64,000 bases of DNA, taken from the NCBI GenBank assembly GCA_008692225.1, contig VICG01000001.1, positions 3,201,501 through 3,265,500 on the forward strand, in the 5' to 3' direction. The position numbers and the translations under genes are program-made. A model generated the notes under the pieces. The model made no database searches, was not told the DNA's origin, and saw only the letters and a program-made list of their open reading frames with translations. Positions within the stretch are counted from its first letter, which is position 1, and each line of letters opens with the position of its first letter. Positions 38,001 through 51,290 of the stretch are shown here, in pieces. The DNA comes from Monilinia fructicola. Taxonomy: Eukaryota > Ascomycota > Leotiomycetes > Helotiales > Sclerotiniaceae.

Positions 38001-41000
38001 CACTTACTCCTACAAGCGGGATTCTAATTCACCAAAAATCCCCGGTTGAATTGATCTGTGCATCCACTTCCTCGGGCTCAGAAATTTGATTTGATAGACA
38101 GTCGATTTGCGACTAGAAGCGGAGTGGGTATCTTGAAATAGATAGGCCGCCGTGAATGTCGTTATCCGTCTCGCATTGTACTGTAAACCGTACTCATGGT
38201 TCACCTCCTGGCGTAAATTAATTTGTTATCCGCAGGACCCACGTGAAAAGTGTATGATCTTCTTTTTGTGTCCCCCGACGCATCCAATCTTGGGAAAGAT
38301 TGCCAAGTCGCCGACTTGAAGATCAATGAAAATCAGGAACTATTAATGATCCGATTCCGAATCTGCTATCTGTCAAACGATATCATGATGATAAAAGTAC
38401 TGTACATATGTTCGAGGTTTCGGACACTCACAGTAGTTCTCCTGAGCTCCTTGGTTCCAGATTATTTACCGATAATTCCGGAGTCCGTGGCACTTTACTA
38501 CCTTCAACGGTACCCCATGAATATAGTAAGACTTTCACTAGCAATGAAACTAGACGGGCCGGGGCAGTATCTTAGGTTACTTCAAAGGTCTGATCAAATA
38601 TCTAATATCCACCCAAATACTTCTCTAATTCTCAAACGGGAAATCATTCGCCTAAATATTCTTGATTGTGTTTGGTATCTGTTTTTTCACCCCGGGGCGC
38701 CATTCCGTTGTCGGATCTCTTTCAAAAACGTGGCATGCTTGCTCACCAACAAGGAAGCTCTTACCTGCCCATTGGTTATCATTCGAAAGGCAACAAAGCT
38801 TGGTTCACTTCAAGATGCCATAGAGTTGCACGCTGTGCTATGGAAGGAAGTTAGTTGTCTCGAAAAGTCGTATGACTAGGGTTACAGACAGTCCCTGGGT
38901 ATTATTCTGGGTCGTTGATATGTTGAAGATTCGAACTCGGCGACATGTGTGTTCGTTGTTGTGATGGTAGTCTGGCCATGGGCAGAGATTGTGGTGTGGT
39001 GAGGCTTTCCTTTCCCCAGTCGCGAATCGAAATCGAATATGCAACGGCAGGTCATTTAGCACTATAAATGGCAACACATGGTATTGTGGCTCTCTTTCGT
39101 GCAACTTCAACAGTCTTAAACTCTAGGCTCCAGCATTTTTACACTCCCGTCAGTGTGAGATAATCGAAAATTGAATATTCTTGATTCTTGATTCTTGAAC
39201 GCATTGATGAACTTTCAATCAATGATTGCTTTGATCGTAAGAAGCAATTTCCCCTGCAGAATCCAATTCCATGGCTTGATTTCAGGGGCTTTATCGCATT
39301 GCCGTTGTTTTTGCTTTTGTTTGCAAGGTTTTTCGTATGAGCGCGCCTCAGTTGATGGAGTATTGATGTGTTGGTGCGATGCAAATCCGAGCAGGGGAGT
39401 AAGATTCTAGCATCTTGGGTACGAAAAAGAAAAGATTGAAACTTCGAGAACAGGATCCATGAAAAGATCCGATATTGCTGGGTGGCGATTATCAAATTGA
39501 ATCGTCTCTTTTTGTTTCTTTTTTTAGGATGAAAAGGAGAGGAGGTGTATTAGAGATAGAAGCATTTTGATGGCAAATACAGAGAGAGATCCTTCTCGCC
39601 CATCAATCCATGAGTTCATGAATGCGAATGGACTCCCTTTCTTCATCAAGGCTTCTATCACTGTGCCTTTTCTCAAGCTTTTGTTTTTACTGCGTTTGTG
39701 CCTTGTAGATATGTCGAAGTGTCGGCTGTTCGTATGGTCTAGGTCTCGGTCACCGCCATGGGACACGGAGTGATGGCTGTTGCACTGTGACTCTGTCTTT
39801 GTGGCAAGAGAATTGGATTCCAAATTTCTAATAGATATCAATCATTTCTGCATGGAACATGGCTGTTCCCTATACTATATTGTACGAGTCGCAGTCAGTG
39901 TTGATGTTCATAGACTAAATGTTATGAGCCGTACAGGTTTTCTTTCCGAGATATTAACGGTTAGAACTACCCCACATTCGCGAATATCTGTCCATTCCAC
40001 CACCTTCAGATCTACCATTCAAGAATTTCACTACCAAGCTCAAACCGATGTTGATATGTTACTCTATCATCTTGTCAATCGTTTTTTTATAAACCTGCAA
40101 TCTTTTGTTAAGTATATTTCCAAACAACGGATAGGTATACAGTTATTCCTCATTTTGTGTGCCGCATACGTCTTGAAATTGGCCTTTCTTCTAGACTGCT
40201 TGTGCTTGCTCTTCTCCTATTACTCTGTACACATCCCCCCTCCCCCTTAATTCTCTAACACCATCAAAACTTCACGCCTCGGTCCTTCGCTCTAGTTCTC
40301 TTCTCCTTCATACCAACATCTTCTTGATACCCAGTCCTGTGCCATATTCTTTCCCTTCCCTTGTCGGATATGAAGATGATGTGTAAATCCAAGAAGTGAT
40401 ACAGTATGCAGTTCGCATCACCCACCGTGAGTTGTTGCAAACCCAGACTTGCTAAAGGTTTACTCAGTCATTTCCTGTCGTCTAATGCCTTCATTATTTC
40501 CCATCCACTTCCACCTTCAACACCATCGACTCCCTCATCTCATTGGCACCCCGCACATATCTCATCCGTTCTCGTAGATCCCAGACCCCCCGATACCCTT
40601 ATTCTCAAGCGATGGACAGCCTCCTAGACTTATTCGGTCCCCCATGCCCAAGGTGCCAAAACACTATTTCGGAACAAAGATGTATCAGCCTATGGCGCCA
40701 AAAATTGGCACGGAGAACGTAGCGAGTCGGAGGGATGGGTGGTAGAGCGACGAACTGGATACAGATCAGCACCGATCACATTCCACTAAAATTACACAGA
40801 ACCAAGTCCCGAAACATCCTCTGCATCATTGGCTCGGCACACCGGTCCTCAACGACTTTCACCAACCGACGACCCCAATCATCGCTCCAAGCAAACGCGA
40901 AGACCTAGCAACACACATCTCATAAAGCTACCGAACAATCATCATCTCCAGAGATCGGCAACTCGACCACATGGCTCCGAGCGTCTCCCCACGCAATTTT

Positions 41001-41682
41001 CCAGTTACAAGAAAGAGCCAAACTCCCACAAAGCCTATATTCCCAGCACAATGCCGATCAAGCTTGTTGCGCGTCCATTCTTGAACTCCTGCCCGAACTC
41101 TTTTCGAGGTAAGAATTCCTCTACCGATGGGAGCCGCGCAGATACTTCACGCTGCGAAAGTAAGAAGTCCGCAGGCCGCATGATGCCAGTATATCGATCT
41201 CTGCTGAGGTTCGCCCCGACGGTGGAGTAATGCGGATTTGTCTCTCCAACATGGGGACGTTGCAACGAACGTCAAAGCTACTTTTAATTTTCAAGGGGAG
41301 CCTCGGCAATGAGATGCTGTGTCAGAGAAATAATCCTGCGGTGGTTTTTTCTCTCGCCCCAGACGCACTTTGAATCTTTTACTCGCGATTTCAGCTTTAG
41401 ATATCAGAATGCTCCCGATTAACTCGAAATTGGACGTCATTCATCCAACAGAAGCCTCACCATACACACTTTAAGGCGAATGATCTTGAATGATAGTTCA
41501 TATTGCCATTCTATCGTAGAGAACATAAATGTATATTTTTCCTCCCAAATTTCCGAGCCTCAGTCCCTTTTTTCAATCCTAGTTGTCCAATCGCTCGAAT
41601 CTCCGCACTCTGAGCACAGCCCTTTAGAAAAAAGACGAAAATAAACATACTAAACACATTGATATTCGTCAAACCCAACGTT
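32078..41682. other. 9.6-kb gene desert
   Basis: No open frame in this stretch has recognisable domains. The longest plus-strand frame (38,250-38,879) opens without an ATG, which argues against a gene. Codon-like structure and splice sites are absent apart from the weak candidate at 34,100. Composition is ordinary and repeats are few, unlike the other deserts. It may be long regulatory DNA or relics of genes too decayed to recognise. Confidence 0.5.
34100..34537 (+). CDS. Possible small two-exon gene, unknown function
   Basis: Weak candidate. An ATG frame from 34,100 reaches a textbook donor (AAA|GTAAGT at 34,361). A 51-nt intron ends ACAG at 34,411, and the frame continues to TAG at 34,537, giving a predicted 128-residue protein. 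The first exon is hydrophilic and basic at its N-terminus. There is no signal peptide, membrane segment or motif I recognise. The branch point is poor. Support is only the open frame plus the splice pair, so chance is quite possible. Confidence 0.2.
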
Positions 41683-44600
41683 TCACCTCTCCATTCTCTC
41701 CGACCTCACAACTCCCTCGGTCAAATTATGCCTTCGTCCACCAATTCTTGCCCCACACTCCGGACACCTGGCCTCTTCCATCGGCATTTCACATTCACCG
41801 ATTGCAAACTATATATATATCAGTCATCATCTCGTATCTTCTTTGCAATATGGCAAACTTACCGGATGTCCTCTTTTACACTCATACCAATGTCCACTAT
41901 GAGTAGCGATCCCCCCGCTCCCTGAGACCATGGCTTTCTTGATAGCATCCAATTCCTCTTTTGTGACTTCCTCGTACCACTCTCGACCCAAGAATTTGAT
42001 TGATTCTTCAACAGCAGCAAGTAGCAAGTCTGCGTTCTGAAAACCCCTCTCACAAAGTCCTTTTGCTTGCTCTAGAAGTCCTTTGGCCTTTTCTACCTCA
42101 TATCGGGGTCTCTTCGCTGCAGAGTTGGAGCTAGAGGAATTATGAACATACGAATCGTAAAGCTTCGCAATCTTCGCATGATAGAGTATTCCCTCGACAG
42201 CAAGCTTCGGGAGGTTTTCGCCGAGACATGAATCAATGTGTGAACTACAAGATTGTAAGAATAGTTTTCCGAGTGCTTCTGGAGGACCCCCCGGTATTTT
42301 GATTTGGGAATCATTGGATCAGAGTGTTTGTGCTACAGGGAACTTGTCGGCTAAACTGATATATCTGTAACATCCCATGTCAGTGATCACAAAGCTGTTT
42401 TGTTGAACAGATCAAAAAAAAGTACGCACTGAACCTTGAGCATAACACCGGCTCCTGCAAATGCTATCCTTCGATCTCTCGGAGATGTCTGCGCCGATTC
42501 TCTGATCGATAGATTCTGTAGTTTATCCTCAAGCGAACGCTGTCTAACTGCAGTAACTATAGCATCAAGTAGCTTTGTAGCCGGTTGGTATTTGTCCTTC
42601 ACTTTCTCACAAAATTTCTTGACTGCTCTTTCTAATTCCCTAGACTTATTGTTCCGCTCCTTGAGCAGCCTAGTCGTCTCCATCTCCCCCCATTTATCTC
42701 CTGCCTCAGGGATTAAATCTATAGCAGAGTCCTCATATTCTTGCTCTAGTTCGCGGGTTCTCTTTTCTAGCCCTTGAAGCTCAACTTGACCGCTCACAAG
42801 GAATCGTTTGGACATCTCATCTATGACCGCTCGGTTAATCACTCGATTGTACCTGGGAGTTGCATACGGTCGAAGTGGACATTTGCAATCTGGGCACTGG
42901 GGAACGGATGACGCCAATGAAGGAGATTCGTTGATTCCTGTGAAATCACCACGTAAATCCTGTATATAAACTTCAGACATCTCAAACATTCCGTCCAATG
43001 ATTCGGCAGTGAAAAAATGACCGCAAGAAAGCGCAATGATAGGCGTTTCGTCAAGGTCAATTTCTTTGTATGTCTTCAGCTCGAGAAGATCAACTCGCTG
43101 ATCTTGCTTTGCAGAGCATTTCTGACAGTAATCTTCTGGACATGGCTCTCCGCATATTCCAGGGCATTGGTGATCACAGGAAAGGCGAAATGAGCAACGT
43201 TCGTTGCATGGCAGCCTATCGCAGGGTGCCGCACATCTATTCAAGTATTTGATTAGCTTCGCTCAAGAGTAGAAATAACATGAAGATAAAGCTTCGTTAA
43301 TATTGAGACTTGAACAAAAGCCTCAATACCACTTACGGCATATTGCATCCACCTTGATGCTCACAAATCCATGTACATTTCTCTATATAAGGAGCACATG
43401 CTTCGTGCCATTTTAATGTGCATCGAGAGTGCCCACATTGAACCTTTTTGGTCAAAAGTTAGATGGTCAACCGGAACAAAGAAGACAGGGTGGACATACT
43501 TCACAGCGTGATAGGCACAGCCCGCAGTCTTTTCCTGAATGGCATGCCCTCTTGCAATTGTGACTGCAAGTTCCGAATGGGCGGCCGCATCGTTTACTGC
43601 ACAGTCGATGCTCGGTAACCATAATGCCTCCTTCCTTTTGATTGCATTGCCCACAGGTTGAACCACACGAGTGTCCACATGGTAGGAGCACACCACAGAT
43701 CGTGGGACAGCTGAAGATAGACGATTCGACATCCCGAGAGCATGCAACTGTAACTTTATGTCCACAATTGGGGACATGTTTCTCGATTTTAACCGAGCAT
43801 GGGATTGTTTCTGGATATAAAGTCAGATGACAAGACACAGCATCTTTGTAGTGTCTGCATGGAAGCTGTATATTGTCCAGCTTGACATTGCATCTTCCAC
43901 AATCTTCTCCGCAAGTAGCTTTCTGGCATGAGTGTCCACAAGGTTCGTGAAGACGTTCGCAAGGCTTTGGGCATTTGAAAGCTTGATGCATGCCCGTCGA
44001 GTGACAACGAGCAGTACATCGATGTCCACAATCCGGTAAACGTTTGTTGCAGACTAAAGCGCAGCCACCTTCAGGGCTCCATCTAGCAAAATCATCTGGT
44101 TGAAATACTTGTATGTCGGTCTCTGGGTGTCTAGGGCAGCAATGACCAAATGACTTGCCAATAGATTTGGTATCTTCGAGCATACATAAAACGTGCTTCC
44201 ACATTCCTACGCTAGAATATATATCAGAATTACCAATTAGATATAGGCCATGCTGAGCTCTGCTTAAAAGTACGTTGATACGATTGGTAGTCTTGAGAAA
44301 TCCGACATTATTCTCTTGGTTGCTTCTGACCAGAGATACAATGACAACCTTGGCCCCTTCGCCTTGGACGTTATCAACAGTAGCAATACTAGATATTCGT
44401 GGGATTAGAATATAATTTATCAATCCTATGCCGAGATAATACGTACCGGAGAAGCTCACTCAGGTTCTTCTTCTGGAGGGTCTTCTATCTCCGATCTGGT
44501 TTGAAGTTGAATTATCAAGTTCTTCGTCTAATGCGATAAAGCCATCCTTAGCAAGAACCTCTTCATCGCGGTCCGACAACGAAATCTCGAATTCTTTACG

Positions 44601-47600
44601 CATGTGCAAGCGCAGCTTTTGCAGCTGGCCACTATAAGGAGTCAAAACAGCGATATCGCTACTACTATACGCCCCTTGACGCACAATGTGCCTGACTAGT
44701 GCCGCGGTCATTTCGACTTCCCAAGCATTGCTGTGGGACTTCTTATTGATATCATCTCCCTTGACATTGTCTTGGAGATTATCATGATCAAGCCAAAAAG
44801 TCTAGTAATGAGTGTCAGCATAGTTTGTTTGGATCTGGGAGGGATGGTCACCAGATCTATGGAGACACTCATGCGAGACGGAACACTTACATTCTCGCGC
44901 ATTCCAACAACATTTGGGAGTGCTTTAGTGACATCATGATCAATCAATCTAGGGTAAATTTTCTTGATGAATCTAGATATGCCAGGGCGCATACGACGCT
45001 GGATGTTTAGTTGCGCCACCGGAAGGCTGAATCGTCCTGGGTCACCGACGGAGAGCCTTTCAAATTGGCTGCGGTCTAATTGATACGGGGCTCCGGAATG
45101 GCTCTCGAGGGATAGATTATGGTTGTTAATTGACGGCCGTAGCTGTTCATGGTCACCAATGGAGATAAAATGCTCGACGGTCGCTGGGAAGCAACCATTA
45201 TCAGTTTATGGCTAAAATTTCGCAAGGATATACACCCAAGTCCAAACTCCTCTGTGCAAAAGAAAGCCACTTACGCAACAGTGCTGACAGCATATGAGAC
45301 TTGAGAACCTCTCCGGCCTCCTCGCAGATAATTACTTTAGCATTAACATGTCGTAGAGTAGATATTTTTGTTGCCAGGCCAGTTGTTGTTACACCAATGA
45401 TATCTGCCCTTTGCAAGACACGTCGATCAATATCAGAGTACACATTTTGTATTGTACGATGAAAGTTTTCAGTACATTCATTGCTCTCAAAAAGATCGTC
45501 AATAAGGTCTTTGTGCACAGCGTCTGCTAAAAATTTGGCGATGCGAAGCTTCTCGTCACCATGTACAGCGTGGATATCAGCGCTTGCGATTTCGAGTAAG
45601 TCGTCCATAGTATAAGATTTCGATATTATGACAGTTGCCGTGATAGTTGTGCGTTGTGTTTGAGCCACAAATCAAAGGGCTCATCTCCGACCTTCAAGGC
45701 ATCAATTAGCATGCAAAAGGGGAGAATAAATATGATAGTTGGTAGTTTGAATAAGAATACACATAGAAAACGAGTTAGCTCACAGTCTTGTAGCCATCTT
45801 CATTGAAACGGCTAAATTGTCTGTAAATTCGAGGATATTTCAGAGCCAGGTAACCTTTCACTGACTTCCAACTTGGATAGTCATCCAATCCATCCAAATG
45901 CCGTAGAATCTCTTCTATTGATTTATGTTCCTTTCTAAGAGCAGCGTAATTATCCCCAATAGTGAAGGATTCTAACCGAGTCGTATAGCACCTACATGAT
46001 TAAGTCAGTACAAGTTTGGAGAGAGGAGTTCTTGATTAGTTGGGCTGCAAGCTGATGAATGAAATCGGGCAGAGATCCACTAACACAATGATGATGGGAC
46101 CTAGCTTTGCGGCTCTACAAGCCAACAGAACTTTCACAATTTTTACGCCTAGGAACGATTTTCCGGTGCCCGGAGGTCCTTGGATATGGCAAAACTCTCG
46201 CAACAAAGCCGCGAGTAATGCTTCACTTTGTCCACGATCAAGTTCCGTGCGTCGTTCAATTTCATCAAGAGCAGCATCATTGACTTTGGTGTCTGAAGTC
46301 TGAATTAGTAGATCTTTACCGGTGCCGTCATTTAGAATTGAGCTCAAGGAATAAGTGAACCTGGATCCGCGAGCATATAGTGGTGGTGGAATATCCATAG
46401 CTGCCAAATCTCCAAGTCCTCGTCGATCAGGCAAGATCCATTGTCGAAAGGGCAAAAGGCTTATGCGCTGCATGTATTGAAGATTTTCAAGAATTGGTGT
46501 AAAGGTGGCAAGTATTACACCAGGAAGTTCGATCAAAACGCCTTCTGTGGCAAGTGAGCTTGAGAGCATTAGACTCTCGAAGTCTTGCTGACTATGAGTG
46601 GCAAGTTTTGTCATAACGAAGGCTTCAGTTTCGTGAGAGACTAGATTATAGTCTGATTTCAGGTCTGTTGAGCTCTCCGTGATGGAGAGAAATAATGGGG
46701 AGCACTTCGTGCCGTTGAAGGTCAGCAGGCAAAGTAAAACACCTTCCGAAAGTCTTCTTGATTCTTCCCACCACTTTCATCTCTCCTCCGGAAACTTCTT
46801 TGCCAATTTTGTAGGATGAGAAAATGACAGTTGAGCTTCACAACCTCTTCGTTGATCGAAAGTAATATCGGCAACATGGGCATTGACGTATGAATGCGCT
46901 CTGATACCCTTGAGGTTGAGACTAGGATCTTCCAAAACCGATGGTTGGGCCTCGATGGTAAGAATGAGACCGCCGAGAGCAGATTTTAATTCTCCAAAAA
47001 TATCATGCCTTAGCAATCGGAAGTGTGTATCCAATAACCTTGCTGCAGAATCCACAAGAAAGTGAGGTTGGTCTGGATCCGTTGAGGGAAGGAATTCGAC
47101 AGCCTCGCTACGAAGTTCATCCTCAGTAGGCAAAATCCTGATATCCGTAATATCCATCTCGTCATTATCGTGTCTCTTACTTGGCATAATTATTTCTCGA
47201 GGGTAGGCTGACTTCATAACTGTGGTAGAAGCCCCCCAAACCGGTGGTTGATCTTCCCGATAAAGTTGGCCGTGTACACGGGCTATCATCCCCCGAAGCT
47301 CTTGAGTACGAGAAGGAATTATCGAAAAGGCCGCCGAACTTCGATCAACACCAACAACGCCAACAGACTTTTCCAAGGAGGTAATTATATCTGGAAAGTC
47401 GTCATGAAACAACACACGTCGCTCGCGTCTGGCAAGCTCCTTAAGACAAGTAGACATGGCGATCATAGTTCTCTCAATATTCTCCTTTGCGATGGCATCC
47501 GCAAAGTCAGACATCTCGAGCAAGTTGGCCACTAGCCTCTGGAAAAATGGCATTGCGCGAGATCCATTGCTGCCACTGATGAAATTGTACAGATTTTCCA

Positions 47601-48276
47601 CACAAGTATCGATGGATAGGCAATCTAGCAATGCCTGGTGTGTAATGACAGATAGAAATGGTCGGACAAGTTCGACAAATATGGCTGCGTCATATGTATA
47701 AGTGGTCATCTCCAGAAGAACTCGGATGTGTTCACGTCCATGAAATTCATCATTTTCAAGATCTCCAGCTACCATCTGTTTGGAATCCCGATCTTCGCCA
47801 TCGAGGATTTCGAGAGCACCTTGCCATAAAATCTCAACTGTGCGAATATCGTTCGGTCTGGGGCGGGATTTGATGAGACGCTTCCAAGAGCTGTATTTTC
47901 TTCGAAATTCGTTCCTGATCTCTATTTGTTCCTCTGTCTCTGGGGTCCTTTCAAGATGTTGTTCAGAAAGTGTATGAACATCCGAATGTTCGTGTAGTTG
48001 GTGAGAATATTTGCATCGTGAGTCACCAGTGCAGCTACCTGAGGCTTGAAACTCCGAGCACAAGCTATTCGATTTTCTGCCGCTTCTATAAGCTCTATCA
48101 CTTTCGACACAGCCACGGCCACGAGCTACCGAGAACCCACTCCTCCAATTGCCTTGGCTTCCACTAGTATTTCCTCTAGAACCCCTACCACTGCCTCTCC
48201 AGCTGCCCCTTTCTCTGCCACCTTCCCTCCATCCCCGACCTGCGTCATCTTTTCGCCAATTGGGCTGGCCAGCCAT
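41683..48276 (-). pseudogene. ZNFX1/Hrr1-class NF-X1 finger helicase, disrupted
   Basis: A ten-exon gene for a protein of about 1,960 residues. In order: an RG-rich N-terminus; a CCCH finger (C-x8-C-x5-C-x3-H at LCSEFQASGSCTGDSRCKYSH); an SF1 (Upf1-like) helicase with GPPGTGKS, CEEAGEV, GDHEQLRP, DNVQGEGAKVV and LLSRAQHGLYLIG; seven or more NF-X1 cysteine fingers; a coiled region; and a C-terminal RZ finger (GHWYEC...GHPFAIGEC...CPEC). The family includes human ZNFX1 and S. pombe Hrr1, which act in small-RNA silencing. Exons: 48276-46085, 45991-45784, 45691-45275, 45183-44891, 44801-44447, 44388-43500, 43443-43337, 43236-42430, 42364-41863 and 41808-41683. Lesions: in-frame TGA at 46,779-46,777 and at 42,321-42,319; frame breaks near 45,630 and 44,485; and the motif Ia segment that should follow CYT (family NHALDQF...) is missing at 45,98x. 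Family identity is certain; loss of function is likely but depends on sequence accuracy. Confidence 0.88.
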
Positions 48277-51200
48277 AATATCATCGCGGCTAGGCCACTA
48301 AATTCTTCGGATCAACTTAGGTGTGATTCCCAAAAAGCCTTTACAGTAAAAATGTTCGATATTGATATAGAGAAAAACACTTTCAGACAGAGAAGCTTTC
48401 AAGAGTGCATGCCATAGACAAAAGTGGAACTACAAGCTGTGATTTTATGAGCCATTTTCATTCACAAATGATAGATGGAGGCCCTCCAACTCGTTTGCAT
48501 CTCCAAGGAGCTGAAAGGTTGCATGCAAGGCTGTCTACTTTGCCACGAATTAACAAACGGCTCCCGGACAGGTGCATAACGCCTGAATAATAGCAAAACT
48601 CCGCATTTCATGTTCTTTGTACCCTATAAGCAAAGCACTCTCGTGTCTCGACAAGTTGATAGGCTGAGCGCATCCATGAGTAGCATGGAAAGGAGCGAAA
48701 ATTCGCATTCCTTGAACAAACAATTGATTGCCCCTTGTGCCAACATTTCTCCGCCTTGCAGAAAACAAGAAAGAGTTCTTGGCAGATTTCGATGACGAAA
48801 GCATTAAAACCCTATGGAAGACACCCTTACTAATGATTTTGTTTGCTTCGCAAATTGAGAGACATTCTGTAGGATTAACTTGAAAGCACGTTACCGCTCA
48901 ATGATCGATAGTATCCGCCTGATTAGAAAATATCACAAAAGATAAGTAGTTGTAGGCTCGCTTGAATGAGTTGGGGGAAACAAGGAAAAATCGGAGTGAT
49001 GATGTGCCTTTCCGCAATTAAGGAGTTCGGGTGCGTAGGTGAAACGTTACAAGCCATATTCTGCACTACGTGCTGGGACCTCTATAGTCAATTCAGAAAT
49101 TTTGCATGAATCGCACGTCACAATGGTTGTACAGCCGCCATAGATGCTTGAGGAATTTGGCTTTAGCCACCATGATAATAATAACCGAGTATGTAAATGA
49201 AAGTAGGGAAATGTGGGTGTGAGCCTACCAATATGACCGTTGTCGGAGCGGGTGCTGGGTAAGGCGAGGACGCGCAGGATAGGCTCCTATATTGAAGAGC
49301 TCTTCATTGCATGATGCTGGAATGGCAGAGAACATTGTTCATAACATAATGTAAAATCGTACGTTCTCCTTTCATGATAATAGGATGGCGATCTTGCATA
49401 TTTGAATACGAGAAGAAGATTCCGTAAATCTAATCTCGTAACAAGGGAATTCTGCAAGATACGATAAAGCCGCCTTGGAAAGCTTGGCTAATACTATGGC
49501 TAGAGAAAATGTATGACTGTAGGTATAGTTGCGGCAGGTGCAGCTGTTGAAGCACAGCAAGCACTTCTCACTTGACGTGAAGCGAACTGCAGGTAAGGAA
49601 AAACAATGGAATGGAGAGAACCTGGCGAAGAAGCACACTTTTTCTTTTTCTTTTTTTTTTTTAAAAAAAAAAGAACGATTTCGAGGTTTGTATGCGCAAA
49701 GTTTGTTCATTCTATTCAACGTTGATCTGTGGAAAATCTGGTACCAAACTGATATACGAACTTCTAGGACCTATTGAGGAAGGAAGGAAGAAAGAAAGAA
49801 AGGATGGAACTACCAATTTATATCATTGGCAAAGCAAAAATTCTCCCCATCCCGAAAACTCTCACACAGTATGTTCAGCTCAAAGGAATATACCGTCTTG
49901 AAATATTCGACAACTTTGCCTCGATGAATAATGTATCTTTTCTGCACACACTTTCATCAGTCGGCAAAAGTAACTCCTGACCACAGCATGCTACTCAATC
50001 TTCGTGAATTGCGATTATGAATCATCTTGTTTGAATTCGGTCTCGATCTCGATCTCTTACATATCAATCCTTGATGGAATGAACCAACGTCACAGATCGA
50101 CAAGGAGATACAAACAGATAAGGCTATGCAATCGCAAAGATTGGTTTGTCGCCAGGATTTTCACGAGCGCATCCAGCTTCCTCATGGGGACTTGATCTTC
50201 TCAGAAAGACGACATCCTACCATGAACCCCTTGAGAGAGCATTTGGTTCCTCGATGATCAGAGATTATCCCAACTTTCGACTGTGCGGAGCACGTATCGA
50301 GTCTTGAAAAATGGATGAGGGTTGCAAAGTTGCAAATGGATGAGGGAAAGAAAGACATATCGAAACTCGACAGAACGTTCCCTTCAAGAAAAATACAGAA
50401 AGACCGCAGAGATGTTGAATTTGACGATGGCCCATGCAGCCATACAATGGGGCGAGATACAGTAGCACCATGGGTGCAGAATGCGTACCTTGAGCCCCAT
50501 AGTCCGCGTTTCCCGCGAAGACCCTTAATTTAGGCAAAAAGATGAATAGCTTCAAAAATCCTTCACATGACAATTTTGCTTTGCGAGGACATTATTCTTC
50601 AGGCAAGCATGAAAGTGGCACTCCACTTCCTAAGATTAGGGGCAGGTAACAAACAGCCTGAACAGACTAACTTTGGAGGAAAGTCTCGCATGTTTGTTTC
50701 TCTTATCTTGAAGACTTGCCCCAAGCGGGCAACAGCAATCAATAATTGAAAATCTCAACTACCGCATGACCGGGGGCGAATCCTTCTCAACGCCTCTGAA
50801 GCTTTCACGATCAAATTTTGTCAATGCATTGTATACATACCCTAGTTCGCATCTTCCTGCCAATGCGTACCACATAATGAAAAGGGTCCGCTACTGCAAA
50901 CAACAAGCATCAGGAGAAACGTGAGCGGAAATCTCCAAGAATGGGGGCATATTTTATGGAGGGGTTGAGATCCACCGTCGGAAAGGGTCCAATATAAATT
51001 TCCAGCTTCCTCATCTCAGTGCCAGAATTCAACCGGTTGAGATCCGAAGATAGCGAGGGTATTTCGAAATTTCTCCGAGCCAAGACACATAGCAGGAAAC
51101 AGCAGAGACAGCAGAGACAGCAGAGAAACGATATGTTGATAACAGATCTTCAAGGTTGAAAGTCAAACTTCATGGTCCATGGCTGTTGGGGTTAATCTTT

Positions 51201-51290
51201 GATGATTTCGTCACCAAGGAGGAGGGATTGAGTTGTCAACAGTCCACAAAAGATGTTGGTGATCGAATGGTCCATCTGATTCCGTACATA
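48277..51290. other. Intergenic region upstream of the helicase gene
   Basis: No gene is recognised. It has a T13/A10 homopolymer pair at about 49,645-49,671 and (GAAA)-like runs near 49,785-49,802. Short open frames near 49.4-50.6 kb on both strands have no domain features. Confidence 0.5.
51107..51126. repeat. Short CAGCAGAGA tandem repeat
   Basis: Three near-perfect copies of CAGAGACAG. Small and without evident context. Confidence 0.6.

Noticed and set aside
38250..38879. 209-codon open frame in the 9.6-kb desert
   Set aside because: It opens at GTG rather than ATG, has no recognisable domain, and its length is within chance for this much DNA.
39780..40250. 156-codon frame with a hydrophobic C-terminal part
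   Set aside because: It opens at TTG, has no signal peptide at its start and no homology I recognise.
41683..48276. TGA read as a sense codon in this organism
   Set aside because: TGA is used as the natural final stop of this gene and of HRD1, and no other gene in the window has internal TGA in frame.
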